Shown: in pieces, positions 7,423-14,221 of the stretch
Numbering within the stretch: position 1 is the stretch's first letter
Layout: each line of letters starts with the position of its first letter
Assembly: GCA_030040595.1 (NCBI GenBank)
Contig: JASHTL010000098.1
Span: 1 to 33,488, forward strand
Length of the DNA: 33,488 nt
DNA from: Microcaldota archaeon
Lineage (GTDB): Archaea; Micrarchaeota; Micrarchaeia; Micrarchaeales; CABMGC01
Direction: 5' to 3'
Notes under the pieces: generated by a model
Databases searched by the model: none
What the model saw: the letters and a program-made list of their open reading frames with translations, nothing else
Told to the model about the DNA's origin: nothing
Made by a program: the position numbers and the translations under genes

Positions 7423-7832
7423 TCATGTTCACATGGCTGCTGTACAGGACAGTGCGCTTCAGCAGTTCGTCAGTGGCAGTCCGGGGGAAGAAGATCAAGG
7501 TGCTTATAGCAGACACGTTTGCGAAGCAGATGGTGGGCCTCATGTACCGCGAATCGCTGAAGGGCGATGAGGGAATGCTCTTCGTCTTTGGCAGGGATTC
7601 AAAGTGGGGGATATGGATGGCCAACATGAAGTTCAGCATAGACATAGTCTGGATCGGCAAGGACCTCAGGATTGTCGGTATAAAGAAAGATGCGGCTCCG
7701 TGCGTTTCGATCTTCAATTGCCAGTCATACGTTCCAGCGGCCGACTCGCGTTATGTGCTTGAATTGCCTGCAGGATCGGCTTCGAGGCGAAAGCTTGCGA
7801 AGGGCGACAAGGTAACGTATCAGGCTAGATAA
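7419..7832 (+). CDS. DUF192 family protein
   Basis: The 137-residue protein shows the DUF192 pattern: IKVLIADTFAKQMVGLMYRE (strand plus GLM.R), then GMLFVFG, then WGIWMANMKFSIDIVWI (canonical W.kNt..pLDi.fi), PC near residue 94, and YVLELPAG near the end. Members are small beta-rich proteins of unknown biochemical role; many are secreted or membrane-anchored. This one begins MIMFTWLLYRTVRF, only a weak hydrophobic start and not a clear signal peptide. Its ATG overlaps the TGA of the membrane transferase upstream, and its end overlaps the ZIP transporter gene on the other strand by 8 nt. The pairing with a CDP-alcohol transferase-like gene hints at a cell-envelope role, which is inference. Confidence 0.88.
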   Translation: MIMFTWLLYRTVRFSSSSVAVRGKKIKVLIADTFAKQMVGLMYRESLKGDEGMLFVFGRDSKWGIWMANMKFSIDIVWIGKDLRIVGIKKDAAPCVSIFNCQSYVPAADSRYVLELPAGSASRRKLAKGDKVTYQAR

Positions 7833-8595
7833 GGTTTACCAGGAAGCCTATCAGGAAACCGGCGAATATGCCTATGTAGACAAGTTTCTGCTTCACGTGG
7901 TCTATGTCCTTCAACTGGTGCTTTATCATAGGCAATATCACATATAGTATTGCGCCTATTGCAAGACCGTCAAAAAAGACATTGAAGAGCGTGGAGCTGT
8001 AGTAGTATCCGAATACTCCACCTATGACTGTGGGAAGTCCGCCTACCAGGAAGAGCAGGAGCATTGTCCCAAGTTTCTTGTCATTGTTAAGGAATGGCGC
8101 GGCAATTGGAAAGCCTTCCGTGACATTTTGGAGCGTAAAGCCTACCAGTATGACTAGGGCTATGCCCGAGAATAGGCCGATGCTTACTGAGGTGGCCCCG
8201 AATACAAGGCCTTCGGTAAGATTCTGCAGGCCTATTCCTATCGCAATCATAAGGGACATCATTGCGGGAGAAAGCCCTTTCTTAGCCCTGTTTTCAAAAT
8301 AATAAAGCATGAAGAAACCTATCACCAAGGCTATGGCAAAGGCAATGCTCATGCCAGGTATCGCAAGGTAGCTGCCCGGGGAGCTGCTGCTGTACAGACT
8401 TGGAGCTGCATCAGAAAAGACATCGGCCATGAGGAAGATCAGTATGCCTATTGCCACTGCATTGAGCAGCCTTGTAGTATTCTCTCCGGTTTTTTTGCGC
8501 AGGACTATAGGAAGCGAGAGGTATATGGAGAAGCCCATAACGACTGAGAATATTACAGTTCCAATAAAGTTTCCCATGTCATCAATCGTTTGCAT
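7825..8595 (-). CDS. ZIP-family metal transporter-like protein with Gln in place of His
   Basis: Polytopic membrane protein (256 residues, about eight segments) with ZIP family (GufA/ZupT-like) layout. The two metal-site helices read GIGLQNLTEGLVFG (about residues 119-132) and GFTLQNVTEGFPIAAP (about 151-166). ZIP transporters normally have HNxPEG in both places. Here Asn, Glu and Gly are kept while His is Gln and Pro is Thr in both helices. A long first extracellular loop contains SSSSPGS. The family imports Zn2+, Fe2+ or Mn2+; the double substitution suggests altered metal preference or activity. ATG 8595 is leaderless: TATAAATA at 8618-8625 (minus strand) is about 27 nt away and lies inside the end of the regulator gene just upstream. 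Confidence 0.82.
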   Translation of the reverse strand: MQTIDDMGNFIGTVIFSVVMGFSIYLSLPIVLRKKTGENTTRLLNAVAIGILIFLMADVFSDAAPSLYSSSSPGSYLAIPGMSIAFAIALVIGFFMLYYFENRAKKGLSPAMMSLMIAIGIGLQNLTEGLVFGATSVSIGLFSGIALVILVGFTLQNVTEGFPIAAPFLNNDKKLGTMLLLFLVGGLPTVIGGVFGYYYSSTLFNVFFDGLAIGAILYVILPMIKHQLKDIDHVKQKLVYIGIFAGFLIGFLVNLI

Positions 8596-8615
8596 TTATG
8601 GCGTTGAATGGCTAG

Positions 8616-9029
8616 CTATTTATACTGCCCACTATTGGAAACCATAGCTGCTGCAGGTTCCTTGTACAGCATGCACCGTTGTCTTCCGTATGCGTATCTG
8701 CATGACGCACCGCTGGGACAGCATACCGCGCAGAGTTCTTTTGCCTTGTCTATCAATTGCGCAAGCAGTATTCCTTTTGAGGTGAGGCTGTAGGCCGCGT
8801 AGGCTGTGCCATTTACGCTTATGCTCTTCTTGTTCAGTATGCCCTCGACGTTGAGCTCATGCAGCTCCTTGGCAAGCATGCCTGGCGTTATCCCTTCTAT
8901 CGCAGACGCAATGCCATTGAAGTGCATGCTCTCTCCGGAAGATAACTCCTCTATTATCGGTATGGTCCATTTCTTGCCCAGCATGTGAACAAGATCCTGC
9001 ACGGAACAGTTATCAGAAATTCTTGACAT
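8616..9029 (-). CDS. HxlR-type winged-helix regulator with a cysteine-rich tail
   Basis: The 137-residue protein has the HxlR/MarR-like winged helix: Cys8, LGKKWTIPIIEEL (about residues 17-29), HFNGIASAIEGITPGMLAKELHEL (recognition helix, 36-59), then the wing (NKKSISVNGTAYAAYSLT). Such proteins usually bind palindromes as dimers and sense redox state, aldehydes or metals. After the domain a tail carries five cysteines (C100, C103, C104, C110, C119), a likely metal or redox site that most family members lack. The gene is 20 nt upstream of the ZIP transporter gene on the same strand, so metal-responsive control of transport is a reasonable inference. A 21-bp palindrome lies upstream at 9092-9112. 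Confidence 0.85.
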   Translation of the reverse strand: MSRISDNCSVQDLVHMLGKKWTIPIIEELSSGESMHFNGIASAIEGITPGMLAKELHELNVEGILNKKSISVNGTAYAAYSLTSKGILLAQLIDKAKELCAVCCPSGASCRYAYGRQRCMLYKEPAAAMVSNSGQYK

Positions 9030-9091
9030 ATCTCCACTTTATAACAGGGTTGCCACCTGGTATCCGACTCTGTGATTACCTAAGTTTATAG

Positions 9092-9112
9092 TTTTATAAC
9101 TGAGTTATAAAA
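9092..9112. promoter_or_regulatory. Perfect 21-bp palindrome upstream of the HxlR-type gene, probable operator
   Basis: TTTTATAACT (9092-9101), a single G, then AGTTATAAAA (9103-9112) form a perfect inverted repeat. It lies 63-83 bp upstream of the regulator's ATG in the 127-bp gap after tyrS, next to a TATA-like CTATAAACTTA (minus strand, about 9081-9091). Size, symmetry and position fit the autoregulatory operator of a dimeric winged-helix protein. Because the arms are themselves AT-rich, one could double as a TATA box. Confidence 0.6.
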
Positions 9113-9156
9113 ATATACTTATTTAAAGCTTCACCCAGTGTCTAAGGCAGCATTGG

Positions 9157-10233
9157 CTATCTTGTCACGCTGTAACTTCTTACCTTCTCGTAGAGCTCCC
9201 TTGCGCTTTTGTTCTCCTGGAAGTGCTTCCGCACAGGGGCTATTGCAGTGTCTATGTACCTGGCCACAGTGTTCTTGAGATCGGCCGGGTGGAGTTTCTT
9301 TGATACGTATAAGTCGCGTAATTCAGCGTAGCTGCCTATCTCAACGTCTCCGCCGAATTTTGCCGGCCTTTCCACTGTTATGTTCTTGAATTTCTCGAAT
9401 ACTATCTCCTTGGCGTACTCCATGACAGGATTCTCTTCGTCAGTTCCCTCGGGGCAGTATGCATTCTTGAACTTCTCGTAGATGTCCTCCTTCGAGTCTG
9501 TCATGAATATCGCAGTCTCAGGCTTGGACTTGGACATCTTCATCTCTATCTTGCGCTCTATGCCGGATTCCGTGCTGCCCAGATGGCGAAGCCCCATCAG
9601 CATCTTATGATGCACCGCTACAGGGGGCTTGTATCCCAGTTTCGGGAAGAGTTCGCGTGCAAGCATGTTGACCTTGCGCTGATCAATGCCAAGCTGTGCA
9701 ATGTCAACCTTAAGGTAGACCATATCTGTAGTCTGCATCAACGGATAGATTATCTGGGCGCTTGGATTAGACGTGCTCTCCTCCCTGCCCATTATCTGGC
9801 CGCATCTCAGGACGCGCTGTACGCTAGCATTCATAGAGAACTTCATCAGGGTTTCCCAGTACTCCGGATGCTCCCCGATCAGCTTAGATGTCCATACGAA
9901 TTCCACATTACTCATGTCAAGACCGCAGGCTTTCCATACTTCTACAAAGTACTTCCCGACAACCTCTATCTTTTCCAGGTCTCCGCCATACTTGTTATTT
10001 ATCATGGCAAACCAGTCCGCGATCCAGAACTTGAAGTGCACTCCGGTTGAGGTAAGCTTGTTTACGGTTATCGTCCTTAACAGACCCTGCGCGATGTGCA
10101 TCTGACCCGACGGCTCGAACCCGTCATAGGCTATGGGATTATTCTTGGTTTCAAGGAGTTGCCTGAGCTCCTCTTCGGTAACTATCTCCTGCGCAAAGCT
10201 CTTTATGGTGCTGATCTTTGTCTCAATATCCAT
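9157..10233 (-). CDS. tyrS: Tyrosyl-tRNA synthetase, archaeal/eukaryotic type
   Basis: Class I synthetase for tRNA-Tyr. Landmarks: Y36 in AYDGFEPSG, HIAQG at 46-50 (the HIGH site in the archaeal/eukaryotic form), YPLMQTTD (163-170), VDIAQLGIDQRK (176-187, amino-acid pocket and second Asp), and KMSKS (232-236). At 358 residues it lacks the bacterial S4 domain, as expected for archaeal TyrRS. ATG 10233 follows CTATTTTATT (10261-10270 on the minus strand) by about 30 nt from the box centre, so it is nearly leaderless. It is divergent from ftsZ across 143 bp. Downstream it is 127 bp from the HxlR-type gene on the same strand, which has its own promoter region. Confidence 0.97.
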   Translation of the reverse strand: MDIETKISTIKSFAQEIVTEEELRQLLETKNNPIAYDGFEPSGQMHIAQGLLRTITVNKLTSTGVHFKFWIADWFAMINNKYGGDLEKIEVVGKYFVEVWKACGLDMSNVEFVWTSKLIGEHPEYWETLMKFSMNASVQRVLRCGQIMGREESTSNPSAQIIYPLMQTTDMVYLKVDIAQLGIDQRKVNMLARELFPKLGYKPPVAVHHKMLMGLRHLGSTESGIERKIEMKMSKSKPETAIFMTDSKEDIYEKFKNAYCPEGTDEENPVMEYAKEIVFEKFKNITVERPAKFGGDVEIGSYAELRDLYVSKKLHPADLKNTVARYIDTAIAPVRKHFQENKSARELYEKVRSYSVTR

Positions 10234-10376
10234 ACAAATCTATACCTATCCGCATGAAGTAATAAAATAGTAGCGTTGGCCCGCTCCTTTCTACATCAAT
10301 TGCAAATCATGAGGAGTCTTTTTATTCCTTTGCAGCATATCTATTTCATTGCGACAATTTCCCGCAGAATGATGAT

Positions 10377-11486
10377 ATGGCCGATGCCGCGCCTGCGCCA
10401 AACCCGAACATAATGTCTGTAGACGACGAAGAACTGCTGAAGTTCATAGAATCAGCGAAGCCGAAGATATATGTTGTCGGAGCAGGGGGGAGCGGGTCGA
10501 ACACTGCAACAAGGATGTCAGAACTGAACATAGAGGGCGCCACGCTCATAGCGATGAACACGGATGCGCCGCACCTTGCAAGGACCAGAGCTTCGAGAAA
10601 AGTCCTGCTAGGCAAGAAATCTACGCGCGGACTCGGCGCAGGCAGCGACCCGAAGCTTGGAGAGGAAGCCGCAGCTGAGAGCAAGGAGGACATAAAGCAT
10701 CTGCTCAGCGACGCGCAGCTTGTCTTCCTGACATGCGGATTGGGTGGAGGCACGGGCACAGGCTCAATACCGATAATAGCGCACGAGGCCAAGGAGCAGG
10801 GTGCGCTTACTGTAGCGATCGTGACATTGCCGTTCTCAAGCGAAGGCAGAGTGAGGATGAGGAACGCTCTGGAAGGCCTTGCAAAGCTGAAGCGGTTCAC
10901 AGACACGGTCATAATAATACCGAACGACAAGCTGCTTACCGTGGCGCCGGACCTGCCGCTCAACATGGCCTTCAGGATAAGCGACGAGATACTCGCAAAG
11001 GCAACGAAGGGCATAATAGAGATGGTCACTAAGCCGGGCATGGTCAACCTTGACTTTGCAGATCTCAGGAGCGTGCTGAAGGACTCAGGCTATGCAGTCA
11101 TAGGCATAGGAGAGGCCAACGCCACCCAGGCGACTGACAGGTCCATAGTGGCGATAGAGAACACCCTGAAGAGCCCTCTGCTCGACGTGAACCTGGCAAC
11201 GGCAAAGAAGGCTCTCGTGAACATAATAGGAGGGGATGACCTTACGCTGCGCGAGGCTGAGAACATCTTCCAGGAAGTTTCCGGAAGAATAAGCGATGAT
11301 GCGATGATGAAGTGGGGCGCGAGGATAGACCCTGCGCTGCAGAAGAATGTATTGCGCATAATGGTGGTGCTCAGCGGAGTGGAGTTCGCAGAGTACACCG
11401 AGCACGGCATAAAGAAGAAGATCATAGAGAACAGCAACATGGACCTTGACCAGATATTCGAGGAAGAAGCGAAGACAAAACGGTAA
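10377..11486 (+). CDS. ftsZ: Cell-division GTPase FtsZ, secE-linked paralog
   Basis: Tubulin-family GTPase that forms the cytokinetic ring. Seen: an N-terminal 25-residue Ala/Pro and acidic extension, the T1 loop VVGAGGSGSNT (33-43), the tubulin signature GGGTGTGS (123-130), and the T7 synergy loop NLDFADLRSVL (224-234) that completes the neighbour's GTPase site. The C-terminus (DLDQIFEEEAKTKR) lacks the short hydrophobic tail peptide seen in the second FtsZ of this window. It is directly followed by secE, as ftsZ1 is in many Euryarchaeota (established synteny), so this is probably the FtsZ1-like paralog. Upstream, CTTTTTATT near 10318-10326 gives a leader of about 30 nt. Some ATGs upstream of 10377 are out of frame. 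Confidence 0.96.
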   Translation: MADAAPAPNPNIMSVDDEELLKFIESAKPKIYVVGAGGSGSNTATRMSELNIEGATLIAMNTDAPHLARTRASRKVLLGKKSTRGLGAGSDPKLGEEAAAESKEDIKHLLSDAQLVFLTCGLGGGTGTGSIPIIAHEAKEQGALTVAIVTLPFSSEGRVRMRNALEGLAKLKRFTDTVIIIPNDKLLTVAPDLPLNMAFRISDEILAKATKGIIEMVTKPGMVNLDFADLRSVLKDSGYAVIGIGEANATQATDRSIVAIENTLKSPLLDVNLATAKKALVNIIGGDDLTLREAENIFQEVSGRISDDAMMKWGARIDPALQKNVLRIMVVLSGVEFAEYTEHGIKKKIIENSNMDLDQIFEEEAKTKR

Positions 11487-11498
11487 GGACGTGGAGAC

Positions 11499-11684
11499 AT
11501 GGAGTTTCATCCGATAAAGTCGCTGAAGGAATTTTACACAGATTCAAAGCATGTGTTGAGCGTTAGCTACAGGCCTGACCGCGAGACCTTCATGCGCACC
11601 ATGAAGATAGTCGTCGTCGGGATAATAATCCTGGGAATAATGGGATTCATTATCTCGGAGATAATAACGCTGATAGCACACTGA
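11499..11684 (+). CDS. secE: Protein translocase subunit SecE/Sec61 gamma
   Basis: A 61-residue single-span membrane protein. The N-terminal amphipathic part (KSLKEFYTDSKHVLSVSYRP) is followed by the conserved R..F....K position and one transmembrane helix (about residues 34-58), the usual archaeal SecE/Sec61-gamma design. It clamps the SecY/Sec61-alpha channel. It starts 12 nt after ftsZ, with GTGGAG just before the ATG, so the two are an operon. In most archaea nusG follows secE. Here the next gene is on the opposite strand and no nusG is present in the window. Confidence 0.9.
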   Translation: MEFHPIKSLKEFYTDSKHVLSVSYRPDRETFMRTMKIVVVGIIILGIMGFIISEIITLIAH

Positions 11685-11690
11685 AGTATC

Positions 11691-11966
11691 TCAAGGAGCA
11701 GCTGGAGCCGCGGCTCTCTGTCTGTTCTTCTGGTCTTCGTGTGCAGTTTCAAGCAGCATCCGGACCTCTATGTCCTCCGAAACGTGTGGAAGAGTAAGGA
11801 GGTACTTTGTCTTGAGGACATCCCTGTGCAGCTCCTCGGTTCCATCAGGCAGTTGGTGTCCTACAACTCTGTCCCTAATATTCCTGTCTCTCAGCAGATC
11901 AATTGTCACTCTTACGTCATTCCTTTGCCCTTCGATCAGGCGTTGTTCATTCACGGTGCGGTGCAT
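11691..11966 (-). CDS. Unknown 91-residue charged protein
   Basis: No family recognised. The protein is highly charged, with an Arg-rich first half (LLRDRNIRDRVVG) and an acidic segment (VSEDIEVRMLLETAHED), and ends in AAAPAAP. No Cys and no membrane segment. I chose this frame over overlapping plus-strand frames because a strong TATA box (minus-strand GTTATATAAAAG, 11992-12003) lies about 30 nt before ATG 11966 and GGTGAT sits just before the ATG. Its end is 6 nt from secE (convergent). It shares its TATA box with the divergent NFACT-R gene, so the two may be co-expressed. Confidence 0.6.
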   Translation of the reverse strand: MHRTVNEQRLIEGQRNDVRVTIDLLRDRNIRDRVVGHQLPDGTEELHRDVLKTKYLLTLPHVSEDIEVRMLLETAHEDQKNRQRAAAPAAP

Positions 11967-11991
11967 GATATCACCGTTACCTCAATTTTGT

Positions 11992-12003
11992 CTTTTATAT
12001 AAC
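11992..12003. promoter_or_regulatory. Single TATA box apparently shared by two divergent, leaderless genes
   Basis: CTTTTATATAAC reads as a good BoxA on both strands. Its centre (about 11998) is 26 nt from GTG 12024 on the plus strand and 32 nt from ATG 11966 on the minus strand. Either transcript would start at or within about 5 nt of its start codon. The whole space between the two start codons is 57 bp and has no second TATA-like element. Confidence 0.6.
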
Positions 12004-12023
12004 TTTCCTGTGATAAGAAAAAC

Positions 12024-12800
12024 GTGGACATTTCAATAGACCTCACAAAATCGGCCCAGGAGAACGCGCAGGACTACTTCGGCAAGTCCAAGAAGGCTAG
12101 GAAGAAGGCCGAGGGCGCGGAACGATCGTCAAGGGAACTGAGGGAGCAGCTCTCCGAGCAGGAATCGGTCAGGCCGGAGAGGAAGGAGCTGAGAAAGATC
12201 GTTGAGAGGCAGTGGTACGAGAAGTTCAACTGGTTCTTCACAAGCAACTCTATGCTTGCAATAGGCGGGAGAAGCGCGCAGCAGAACGAACTCGTCAACT
12301 CCAGGCATTTTGAGCAGAACGACCTCTTCTTCCATGCGGATGTCTTCGGCGCATCAGTTACGATACTCAAGGACGGCGCAGGCGCAAGCAGGGAGATAAG
12401 GGAGGAGGTTGCGCAGTTTGCTGCATGCTATTCAAGCGCATGGGAGATCGGCAGCGCCACAGCGAGCGTATACTCGCTGAAAAGGGAGCAGATAAGCAAG
12501 TCAACCGGGAAAGGTTCGCTGGGAACAGGCAGCTTCCTTATGAGCGGAGAGCGGGAATGGTTCAGGAACATGACCCTGGAATTATGTGCATTCGCAGAGA
12601 AAGGGAAGGACGGCGCCGAGGAGATAAGGATAGTCCCGTCGCTGACGTGCTCAAGAAGAGGCATAAAGAGTTTTCTCAGGATAAGGCCTGGCAATACCAA
12701 GAAATCCGATGCCGCAAAGTACATAGCGAAGAGGCTTGGATATAGCGACATCGATTATATAATGCAGCATCTCCCGGCAGGTTCGTTCTCCGTGTCCTAA
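12024..12800 (+). CDS. Standalone NFACT-R (DUF814) protein, RqcH/Rqc2-related
   Basis: In RqcH/Rqc2/NEMF the order is NFACT-N, HhH, coiled coil, NFACT-R; the full protein binds obstructed large ribosomal subunits and adds C-terminal tails to stalled chains. This 258-residue protein starts at the end of the coiled-coil part (SAQENAQDYFGKSKKARKKAEGA condensed at residues 10-32, typical of the coil's first helix) and continues into NFACT-R: WYEKFNWFFTSNSMLAIGG (about 64-82), NDLFFHADVFGA, then GSFLMSGEREW. NFACT-N and HhH are absent, and the upstream DNA encodes the opposite strand, so this is not a frameshift. GTG 12024 is supported by the shared TATA box 26 nt upstream. Whether it still works in ribosome rescue is open. 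Confidence 0.86.
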   Translation: MDISIDLTKSAQENAQDYFGKSKKARKKAEGAERSSRELREQLSEQESVRPERKELRKIVERQWYEKFNWFFTSNSMLAIGGRSAQQNELVNSRHFEQNDLFFHADVFGASVTILKDGAGASREIREEVAQFAACYSSAWEIGSATASVYSLKREQISKSTGKGSLGTGSFLMSGEREWFRNMTLELCAFAEKGKDGAEEIRIVPSLTCSRRGIKSFLRIRPGNTKKSDAAKYIAKRLGYSDIDYIMQHLPAGSFSVS

Positions 12801-12803
12801 TGC

Positions 12804-13064
12804 CTAGAGCTCCTCGGTTCCTTGCCTGTGGAGCTCTGCGATCACAGCACCGAGTCCGTATCTGGAATCTATTTTCTTTATCAGCATGCCATTTTGCGCT
12901 GACCACTCGCTGAGTCTGTCTGAGTCCTCGGACACGTGAAAACCGACATTTTCATCGCTGATGCGATTCCTTACTATGGCAATCAGGGATCCCCCGGATA
13001 CGTCATGGTACACAACGGATATGTGAAGAAACCAGGGTGCCTTTGGTTCCCTGTAGCCATGCAT
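12804..13064 (-). CDS. Unknown 86-residue protein
   Basis: I do not recognise this protein. From ATG 13064 it reads as a small alpha/beta domain: WFLHISVVYHDVSGGSLIAIV, then FHVSEDSDRLSEWSAQNGM, then DSRYGLGAVIAELH. There are no Cys and no membrane segment. The frame also has a TTG at 13091, but that lies inside the end of the upstream PNPOx-like gene, whereas ATG 13064 is 14 nt after that gene's stop with a weak GGGAT before it. The two genes form a probable operon. The 3' end is 3 nt from the NFACT-R gene's stop (convergent). Confidence 0.6.
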   Translation of the reverse strand: MHGYREPKAPWFLHISVVYHDVSGGSLIAIVRNRISDENVGFHVSEDSDRLSEWSAQNGMLIKKIDSRYGLGAVIAELHRQGTEEL

Positions 13065-13077
13065 GTTATCCCGTATC

Positions 13078-13557
13078 TTATTTGTCTCCAAGCTCTACTT
13101 TTACGCGCCTCTCTTCTCCGGTTACATAGACTGCGCTCAGTTTTATCTTGAAGAATCGAAACTCTGCCGCTCCAAGATAATTCTCCGGTACATATCTCTT
13201 CATGGGTTCTATATCCGAATCCGGAAATACCTTTTTGCAGTATAGTGTTATTGCCTTTTTGATATCCCCTTTTTCCACGAGGCTCACTTTCCCTTCAGCC
13301 TGAACTCCGTCAGGAAAACCGATCTTTTGGCGGGAATCGAATATTGAGATCGATACATCTGCATTTTCCAACAGATTCTTGGAATGCACCGCGTCAATAG
13401 CAGACAAGAAGTAGATATTGAAGTCGCTATCGTACACGAACAAGACTGGAGCTACCCACGGCTTGCCTCCTTTTGTGCTGGTTCCGACTACCATGTAAGT
13501 ACAATTATCAATTATCTTCTTGGCCTTCTCCTCGTACGCGCTATAATGTTCGTCCAT
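13078..13557 (-). CDS. Pyridoxamine 5'-phosphate oxidase-like flavin-binding protein
   Basis: The 159-residue protein shows the split-barrel PNPOx/flavin-reductase pattern: a helix, then YMVVGTSTKGGKPWVAPVLFVYDSDFNIYFLS (cut here at about residues 22-53), then DAVHSKNLLENADVSISIFDS, an FMN-phosphate region, then GVQAEGKVSLVEKGD. This matches the general-stress/heme-oxygenase-like PNPOx branch. The actual cofactor (FMN, F420 or heme) cannot be told. ATG 13557 lies 12 nt from an 8-bp-arm palindrome at 13569-13589 and about 30 nt from TTAAAATTA (minus strand), so the palindrome sits between TATA box and start codon. This arrangement suggests repressor control. It is followed by the 86-residue unknown. 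Confidence 0.8.
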   Translation of the reverse strand: MDEHYSAYEEKAKKIIDNCTYMVVGTSTKGGKPWVAPVLFVYDSDFNIYFLSAIDAVHSKNLLENADVSISIFDSRQKIGFPDGVQAEGKVSLVEKGDIKKAITLYCKKVFPDSDIEPMKRYVPENYLGAAEFRFFKIKLSAVYVTGEERRVKVELGDK

Positions 13558-13568
13558 AATACCACATT

Positions 13569-13589
13569 AATTATTCGATGTGAATAATT
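13569..13589. promoter_or_regulatory. 21-bp inverted repeat in the PNPOx-like gene promoter
   Basis: AATTATTC (13569-13576), a 5-nt spacer GATGT, and GAATAATT (13582-13589) form perfect 8-bp arms. The element overlaps the end of the likely TATA box (minus strand, about 13583-13592) and ends 12 bp before the start codon. Blocking this spot would stop initiation, so an operator is the simplest reading. No regulator gene sits beside it. Confidence 0.5.
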
Positions 13590-13647
13590 TTAATGCTTTC
13601 GTAGTGTTCAAGGATAGATATAAAATAAGGAAAAAGTACATGGTATT

Positions 13648-14115
13648 ATGGGGTTCTTTGTGAATAAGATGTTTGAAAAGGTCAAACCCATATTGCATGA
13701 TGGTGAGAAAGTCGTGTATATCTTCAAGCAGAGCCTCTTAAGCGATATAGCCCCAACATTCATAGTTGCAACCGACCAGCGGTTGATCATAATAAACAAT
13801 TCATTCTGGGGCTTGTATGCAGGAGTCAATATGCTAACGCCCACCGACTACAATTACATACCGTACAACAAAGTGGCCGGCATTGTCCTTGTAAGGGGCA
13901 AGCTGTTTGCAACAATAGATATACGACTGCTTGGCGCATTCGAGTCCAATATGAATCCACAGAAAAAGACAGAGGGAGAGATAGACGGTTTAATGCCCAA
14001 GGATGCAATAACCTTGGAAAAGTTTGTACAGGAGCAAATAAAAAGGATTGAAGAGGTAAAGCCTGACAAAGAGGACAGGCCAATGAGATATACTTCAGGT
14101 CATTTTAGGAAATAA
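13648..14115 (+). CDS. PH-domain-like (bPH) protein
   Basis: The 155-residue protein resembles small prokaryotic PH-like domains: VKPILHDGEKVVYIFKQS, then FIVATDQRLIIINN (the T..RL.i. strand characteristic of bPH), then YNYIPYNKVAGIVLVRGKLFATIDIRLLG, and a C-terminal helix with GLMPKDAITLEKFVQEQIKRIEE followed by a polar tail. Such domains in bacteria and archaea are often membrane-associated or stress-related, with no fixed biochemical role. No membrane span is seen here. ATG 13648 is leaderless: GATATAAAATAA at 13617-13628 is centred 26 nt upstream. It diverges from the PNPOx-like gene across 90 bp. Confidence 0.62.
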   Translation: MGFFVNKMFEKVKPILHDGEKVVYIFKQSLLSDIAPTFIVATDQRLIIINNSFWGLYAGVNMLTPTDYNYIPYNKVAGIVLVRGKLFATIDIRLLGAFESNMNPQKKTEGEIDGLMPKDAITLEKFVQEQIKRIEEVKPDKEDRPMRYTSGHFRK

Positions 14116-14119
14116 ATGC

Positions 14120-14180
14120 GGCACTTTCTACTGATTCAAGGCTTGTTACGCATTTTGGCTTATTAAACAAGACCAGTGCC
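14120..14180 (+). other. Two nested inverted repeats between the PH-like gene and hppA
   Basis: GGCACT (14120-14125) pairs with AGTGCC (14175-14180), and inside it CTTGTT (14142-14147) pairs with AACAAG (14166-14171). The element begins 5 nt after the PH-like gene's stop and ends just before the hppA TATA box (14189-14196). It may be a 3'-UTR structure or terminator of the PH-like gene. A 16-nt internal loop on the 5' side makes it weak. Confidence 0.35.
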
Positions 14181-14221
14181 TAAAAAGCTTTATAAAGATT
14201 GATTGCGATTCATAAAACATT

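Noticed and set aside
11739..12039. Plus-strand open frames opposite the 91-residue gene
   Set aside because: They lack a suitably placed promoter, run over the shared TATA box, and have hydrophobic, low-complexity products typical of shadow frames.
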